A stretch of 64,000 bases of DNA from Stropharia rugosoannulata (Eukaryota; Basidiomycota; Agaricomycetes; Agaricales; Strophariaceae), in NCBI GenBank assembly GCA_028532985.1, contig JANCIK010000007.1, positions 992,001-1,056,000 on the forward strand, in the 5' to 3' direction. Position 1 is the first letter of the stretch. The number at the start of each line of letters is the position of its first letter. The notes beneath the pieces are model-generated. The model made no database searches. It was not told the origin of the DNA and saw nothing but the letters and a program-made list of their open reading frames with translations. Positions 58,270 to 64,000 of the stretch are shown in pieces. The translations under genes were made by a program, and so were the position numbers.

Positions 58270-59455
58270 CTACACACATAGCGTACTATATGTGATTGGT
58301 TTGGTTGGCGGTATCAGACCATTGCATTGCATTTCACCTCCTCCTTTTGTCACTCCATAACCAGCTCAAACCTGGCAGGTCCACCTAACCTTCCCACCCC
58401 CACGGACATATTAGTTACGGAGATCCGGCCGCTACGCGGCATCTCGTTAGCATGGAACTTTGCCATTTCTCTTGCACTTCAAGATTGTACTTCCATAGTA
58501 CTATCTTAAGCAAAAAGTAAGTCCACCGGCGAACGCAATTGCTGGGGGCGGGCCTGGGGCGCGTCTGCCGTTCGCTGCCGGGCTGTCCATCACGCATGGC
58601 GGGCTCCCTCGGGTTCCCCACGCCCCGCTCCTGCCTGTTTTGGTGCCCGACGTCGGGGCTCCCGCCCTGCCTGCGTGCGGTTGCCTCCTGCTGCCGCAGA
58701 ACAAATTCTCCGCTTTATATATTACTAGTATAAACTTCAAATTGACTTATATTACTTTTATTAGTCTAGCAATTCATGCTCTATGTACATATACTATCGT
58801 TTTGTGGCAGTAGTACGTGTGTAATGAAGCAGAATCTATACCAGTGTCACAGTGTGGTAACATTAGAGAGGCAAAGGTAACGGAATAAAACCATAGGTGC
58901 ACTCGCTGTCGAAGACGGCCAACAACGTTGCACTGCAGGGCACCACGGCCTTACAACGGCCTGAGCATCGACAGAGCGCTGCTTGAGAAGAATTTCCTTT
59001 TTTGAACTTTCAACATTCAACCAACGTTCTGAAAGGGATTTGGAGTGCTATAAAAATAGAAAAATGTCGCAATCGACAAATTGCACAGGATTTAGTGTGC
59101 CTTACGATGCTAATCACTATTAGGCGCCGGGGCATTTTCTAAATGAGCACATTGACTCACAGGCTCTGACAGAGCTTCCCAAGCGCTTCCCTTTCCAGAA
59201 ACAGCACATAACTACATTCATATGAATATAATTAGAGTAGCAATGTGATATGTTTCTATATATCTACGGCAAGAGGCACACTAAATCGTACCTAAGAGAT
59301 CTGTACATAGGTAGCTCACGGCAGAATCTATTTTTGGTGTGACCTCCCATGATCATGATAGCTCTTGCCGTCTGAGTCTGCCGCCTGCGTACCAACCACG
59401 TACAGTCGCCTTTCATTGTAACCGTCACCTCTCTTTTCAGAACTCAAAAATCTCG
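58270..59455. other. Spacer between Plavaka and KDZ genes, with a GC-rich island
   Basis: Bases about 58520-58700 form a sharply GC-rich patch in an otherwise AT-rich context, followed by a TATATATT-rich flank. No coding gene, tRNA or known RNA is recognised. The rest, 58740-59455, is the 5' flank of the KDZ transposase gene and may include the element's left terminus, which I could not place. Confidence 0.4.
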
Positions 59456-62400
59456 ATGTCGAATGCTGTCAAATATGTCTATGGGTCACGCAAAAAGAAG
59501 AGCATAGTCACCCGAAAGCTCAATAAAAGCGGTCGACAGATTAGGGAAGAAAATGCAAACACACGGCGTATTTTTGCAGGTGTGTCTGTAGAGCTCAGAG
59601 CACAATATCTACCTTACCACTCCATTATTTAACCAGCAATGAGCTACCAGGACCGCGAAGCTTTCATGGCCAGTGGGCATGAGCGTGAGGGAAACGACTT
59701 CATGGATTGGAGCGGCGAGGGAGATGGAGACTGGGAAGATGTTGAACGGGCCTTTGTAATTCCTCCCCCTGGACAAGAGGGTAACTTCCACAGCCACGAA
59801 GGTGATGAAGAGCTCTTTGACCAGATTGTAAACGGTGTCAAGTCCAGACAGTCAGTTGGTGCAAGTCTTCGAGCATAGTTTTTACATTACTAATAGTACC
59901 GGCATCCTCAAGACTTGGTGATCCCCGCACTCGTCGAACTCGCATCCAGAAGATGATCAATGCATGGAATACGCAGATTCCACGGATTACTGATGCATAT
60001 TTACGATGGAAGTTAGATGGCCCACCAACCGATGACCTCCTTGCAGAAGAGTTCTGGAGACTAGAAGTGCATAATATTACAGGTGTGCTGTCTTCATTTA
60101 CATGTGTAGGCTGCAGCCCAACATACTACAGAGCGCCATCACCATGCGTTCCACCACCTCCCAGAGTCCTTGACTGTCAATGAAACATTGGCATGTCATG
60201 GATATATTGGTGCAACGCCGGAGAAGCCGGCAATATCATTTTCATTCACTCTTTTTGAAGTCTTCCGTCAATTGCATCGTGTGTGTCCCCGGCTCAGCAT
60301 ATATGGAGTTAGTAAAGCCCTATCATATATTCATGGGGTACGTTTTTCCGACTGACACATCAAAGATCTGACTCTGAATTCACTCTGTGTTACAGCATTC
60401 CTTCAAGAAACATTACGCCGAACAAATTTCTGGAGCATATGACTGCTACCTTCAGATTCTGCGCGAGGTTGACAAGCGTACCAGTACTGCTTTGAGTCGC
60501 AATAGTCAATCGTGGAAAGTCCAAAATGCATGTGCACCATGTCTTTACCGACTTGAAGATGAACCGGAACTCCACCTCTCCATGCTTGTCTCAATGGATG
60601 GGAATAACTCACTGAAACTAGTTGACTCCACGTTCAAGGCCGGAATGGTACGGTTTGACAACCGAACACTGCGTTCTCATCGATGGCTATCATCAGAAGA
60701 TGTTGATGTCTTTAAGGATGAAGTTAAACGAGCTTCCCCGTCTGGACAATCCAAGGTGAGATCTAAGCACCTGAGATGTCATATAAATTAACGCCTCCAA
60801 TCATAGCATATTCCGTCAGGAACAGGTGAATTGATAAGTCTGCATCTCGTTTAACCTTTTACTCATGGAGAAATTATTTCTCAGCATTGATTATAGAAGC
60901 TCCAATGGCACATTCGGCAGGGTCACTCCCTTCCAATATTGACAATTCAACAAGCGCCCCACCTGCACCAAGAACTGAAGGAGCCATGACTGGTGACTCC
61001 GGGAGTGCACCTCGCGACGTTGAAGTCAGTGCAGAAGTCCCCTGGCTGAATATACTGGAGAACAGTGACGATAACGCACATACCGTTCCTCCAGTCTGCG
61101 TAGAAAGATGGAAAAGTGCGGGTCCCGAAGCACGTAAGAAGATGTTTGCTCTCTTTGCGGTTGCAGGAGTCTTCGTTGCCATTTGCCGACATGGCCATGT
61201 TTTATTGGTCTGTGACATGATAAGGAGCGGTGAACTGTGAGTGAATGATTGATATAATGCTCATTAGCTATTCAAGAAGAAATTGTATATTTTAGGATGA
61301 AGTACCCAATTGCTCTCACCAATGCACTTCTAGAACGATATGGCAAGGATCTAGGTGTCGGCTATGATATCATGTGCGCTTTCATGACAACTCTTGAGAA
61401 CAGTTCCCTTCGTGATCGTGTAGCATCGCTTAATCTGAAGGGAATTGTTCCTGCGTTTCACGGTCATGCCCACAATAGGCTATGTCAAGTACACTGGCAT
61501 CCTCTGTACACGGAGGGTTTTGGGCTTGAAGACTTAGAAGGCTGTGAACGAACATTTCACAGATCAAATGAGTTGGCCTCAATTACTCGACTTGCAACAC
61601 CTTTTCATCGATTACAAGAGATTGAGGAGCATTGGAACTTCATAGACATTGACAAGCATGCGGCATCAGGTATGTCAGACCGTCTGTGAAATCAGTTTAG
61701 TTTATTTATGGAACCATGTAGGTAATTTTATCTTCCAGAACTATCGCCAGGCGTTAGAGAAAATCCGAATTGATGGTGAAATGCTTGCCGCACTGTCAGT
61801 TCGGCTAGGGACCACGAACACCGACTATGAGCAGTATCTGGAAGACGAGCGTGAATACTTACGGTCCATTCAAGTTGAACCAGAGCAGGTCCAAATCTCA
61901 GCGGACTACATAAGTCATTTGCAAAAGTTGCAGTCCTACCAGTGCATATTTCTACGTGTTACAGCTTGTACTTGTGCACTAACCACTATTTTCTATAGTG
62001 ACAAGGCCGAGAAAGCCAAGGCTGAACGCCAGATGCTCGACTACAACATAATTAACAATGGTTACACACGAGCGGAAATTTCTAAGGTAAATTCCCAATA
62101 CATGGCATCATTCTCCCGATGGCAGGCGTACAATGAAGTTGTATGCATATTTGAGGAGCTTAACAGCATCACCGAGCGATGGACGCCAGACATGGTGCAA
62201 TACAAACAGGGAGAAATTCTTGTAGCAGAGCGTACATATCGCCTCTGCCTTGATGAGCTTGAACGCTTAGTTGTTCAGCGACTGTTCGAGATGACTAAAC
62301 TTGGAATGAGTGGTGTCGGTATGTTCACATTTCCTTTTATGTACTTTACTTACTTACTTTTATTCGAAGGATACCGTCTGCGTGACAAGATTGGGCAATC

Positions 62401-63058
62401 CCTCAAGAGACGATCCACCGCTATATCAGCTGCGCTAGACCGATATAATGTAGCTGCTGCTGCATTGAACCCCCCTCGACCGCAATTTACCTGGGCAACA
62501 GTTGTCCAAGCAGCAACTATTGCGGACTTTGACCTTTTGCGCCATTCGCGCGCGGACATACAGTCAAAGCCGTGGACAGAAAACTCGCGCCGTGAAGCTA
62601 TGAACCTCTATTTTGGAATTAAACGCGCACATGAAGAGATTGTCAGGCTTGACGTCGAAATTAAACGGTTGCTCACGTTTATGTTTGATGACCATGTCGA
62701 TTTCCATCGCACCCTTGCTCAAATGACTGCAACAGATCGATATCTGGCTGGTGAGCTCACTCGTGAGTACAAGAGGCGATCAGAAATACATTGTCACATA
62801 GCTAAGCGCCTTCTGCAAACGAGCAAGCTTGATGGATTTACTGGGACATTGGATATTGGGTCCCGACTTGAACGCGACAAGTATCTTCGCGAGAGTGTAC
62901 CCATGCCAGCATGGATGAGCATTATCCAAGGTGAAGGTATTCAAATCGACGATGAAGATGATTCCGGCTGGATTGATAATGACGATGGACTCTCAGGTGA
63001 CGATGTTGAGTCGGAATCAGATGAGCTTGGAGTTTTTGCAGACGTATTAGCATCATAA
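59456..63058 (+). CDS. KDZ (Kyakuja-Dileera-Zisupton) transposase
   Basis: Eleven exons: 59456..59579, 59637..59850, 59913..60066, 60110..60337, 60396..60755, 60807..60825, 60885..61236, 61296..61669, 61722..61941, 61999..62318, 62370..63058; 1017 aa, in frame. Exon 6 is a 19-nt micro-exon (HIPSGT). Introns at 61942-61998 (57 nt) and 62319-62369 (51 nt) are in frame and stop-free, so unspliced reading continues through them. Family features: basic start (MSNAVKYVYGSRKKKSIVTR), DPRTRRTRIQK, CAPCLYRLEDEPELHLSML, then the RNase H-like core with SMDGNNSLK, CRHGHVLLVCDMIRSGEL, GVGYDIMCAF, PAFHGHAHNRLCQVHWHPLY and EGFGLEDLEGCERTFHRSNE. A long helical C-terminus and acidic tail follow. It moves a DNA transposon; all core acidic residues are present. 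Confidence 0.9.
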
Positions 63059-63789
63059 CAATAATGTAATGGACTTGTACTTGGTGAATGTTGAAAGGAA
63101 TAAATCTATTAGTTCACACCTTATAATCCGATACCTGTGTGAAGGAATTAACAACACTATTTAACATAAACAGAACACCAATCGCAAGTTGCAATCTGTC
63201 TTCTGGAGACTGGAACTGTTGGCCATCGACATATGGGAACTAGTTCTGCCTGTAGTACAGGTACTGTAGTTAAAGCTGTAAGACAGTATGGAGATGGAGT
63301 ACATATGCCCTATATTTGTGTAGTTCGTACAAATAATAAAACATCCATGTTGTGCAAGCTTATTCCCCGATAATAAAAATGTGGCCCATGTATTGCCCAT
63401 GTATGAAATTATGTTTCTACAGATGTATAAAATAGTACTTGACTAATACACTGCAGTACCCCGGTAACAAGATACATTTACTATCGCTTGTGTCATGTGT
63501 GAAAAGAGGTGAGATTAAATGAAGATAATATAGCAGTACAGGACTTACTCCTGTTTAAAGAATCAAAACTACAGAGCTGGCTGACCGCAGGTTATTGAAC
63601 ACAACTTGTACTTGATGCGCATGAGGCAAGGTAGCATAGATGATGCCATCAGTGATCTCGATGAAATCGGGGAATGCTTAGATTGCTGAGATCTTCATTA
63701 ACCCCGGACACTTCTTGCACAGTTTACTTATAGTTTCAAGATATTCATGTGCAAATGTTCGCTCTTCTTGCGCTGGAACCTACGTCGCC
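63059..63789. other. 3' flank of KDZ gene
   Basis: AT-rich, no coding feature supported. The right end of the KDZ element is probably in or beyond this stretch; no inverted terminus was identified. Confidence 0.4.
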
Positions 63790-64000
63790 ATGAACATCTC
63801 ATATAGTCATGGCATCGATACACATTGGCCAAGTGCTAAAGCAAGCTTGCTCCCTGTTCCAACCTCTTTCAGTGACCTCTGCTTCAATCCTCGTGGCCTG
63901 TATCACCTCCGGCGCATGCTCGGAACCGTTTCAACATATCCCGGACAGTACATGATGCACAAGAATCGTTTCGACGCGGCCGACATTGCATGGTTTGCAG
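63790..64000 (+). CDS. Possible 5' or internal part of an unidentified gene cut by the window edge
   Basis: The frame from ATG 63790 stays open for 70 codons to the end of the window and extends upstream in frame for at least eight further codons without an earlier ATG. The translation has a natural amino acid mix (for example FSDLCFNPRGLYHLRRMLG and NRFDAADIAWFA). No family is recognised, and with the end missing it cannot be verified. Confidence 0.3.
   Translation, partial: MNISYSHGIDTHWPSAKASLLPVPTSFSDLCFNPRGLYHLRRMLGTVSTYPGQYMMHKNRFDAADIAWFA

Noticed and set aside
58740..63500. Terminal inverted repeats of the KDZ element
   Set aside because: Only a short direct similarity (ACTATCG plus a TTGTG) near 58792 and 63478 was noticed; too weak to define ends.
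1..64000. CRISPR arrays, bacterial operons or ribosome binding sites
   Set aside because: The sequence is eukaryotic with spliceosomal introns, and no regularly spaced repeats were seen.

Overview
This window is nuclear DNA of a filamentous basidiomycete, most likely an Agaricomycete. The genes have many exons, with introns mostly 45-60 nt long that carry fungal GTRNGT donors and CTAAC/CTGAC branch sites. A Tyr tRNA carries a short intron. The transposons (Plavaka, KDZ), a DUF6532 protein and an Est1/SMG7-like sequence are typical of Agaricomycete genomes. All assignments come from reading the sequence; no database search was run. Exon models were assembled by hand from splice motifs and codon phase, and every CDS given as spliced closes in frame.

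Layout. 0.2-8.5 kb: tRNA-Tyr, a small membrane protein gene, two tandem DUF1275 membrane protein genes (minus strand) flanking a broken phosphotransferase fragment, then a PD-(D/E)XK-like protein. 9.4-10.7 kb: a secreted pectin methylesterase. 11.1-20.1 kb: two adjacent paralogues (minus strand) built on a shared acidic/W/R-rich repeat, one with a long coiled coil and an HPD-containing C-terminus. 20-23.8 kb: AT-rich and gene-poor. 23.8-28.8 kb: a very large disordered protein. 30.8-36.95 kb: an intact APH-fold phosphotransferase, a FIST-like protein and fimbrin. 37.2-38.9 kb: a secreted metallophosphoesterase with 12 exons. 39.4-43.0 kb: two diverged tandem copies of a spliced unit with no conserved reading frame. 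43.7-45.8 kb: a bestrophin-like channel gene with 13 exons.

The most striking part is 47.0-58.3 kb. Four collinear minus-strand loci lie between similar inverted termini: a Plavaka transposase, an Est1/SMG7-like copy with a frameshifted 3' end, a 163-aa coiled-coil protein, and a 15-exon DUF6532 protein. Both ends have clusters of short GCTATA-type motifs. I read this as one cargo-carrying Plavaka (CACTA-like) transposon of about 11.3 kb. Just beyond it lies an apparently complete KDZ transposase gene (59.5-63.1 kb, plus strand). The reading frames of both transposases can be assembled without a break, so the insertions may be young.

The first 46 kb is largely ordinary euchromatin (cell wall, cytoskeleton, membrane transport, RNA/protein scaffolds) with local tandem duplications. 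The last 17 kb is a nest of DNA transposons.
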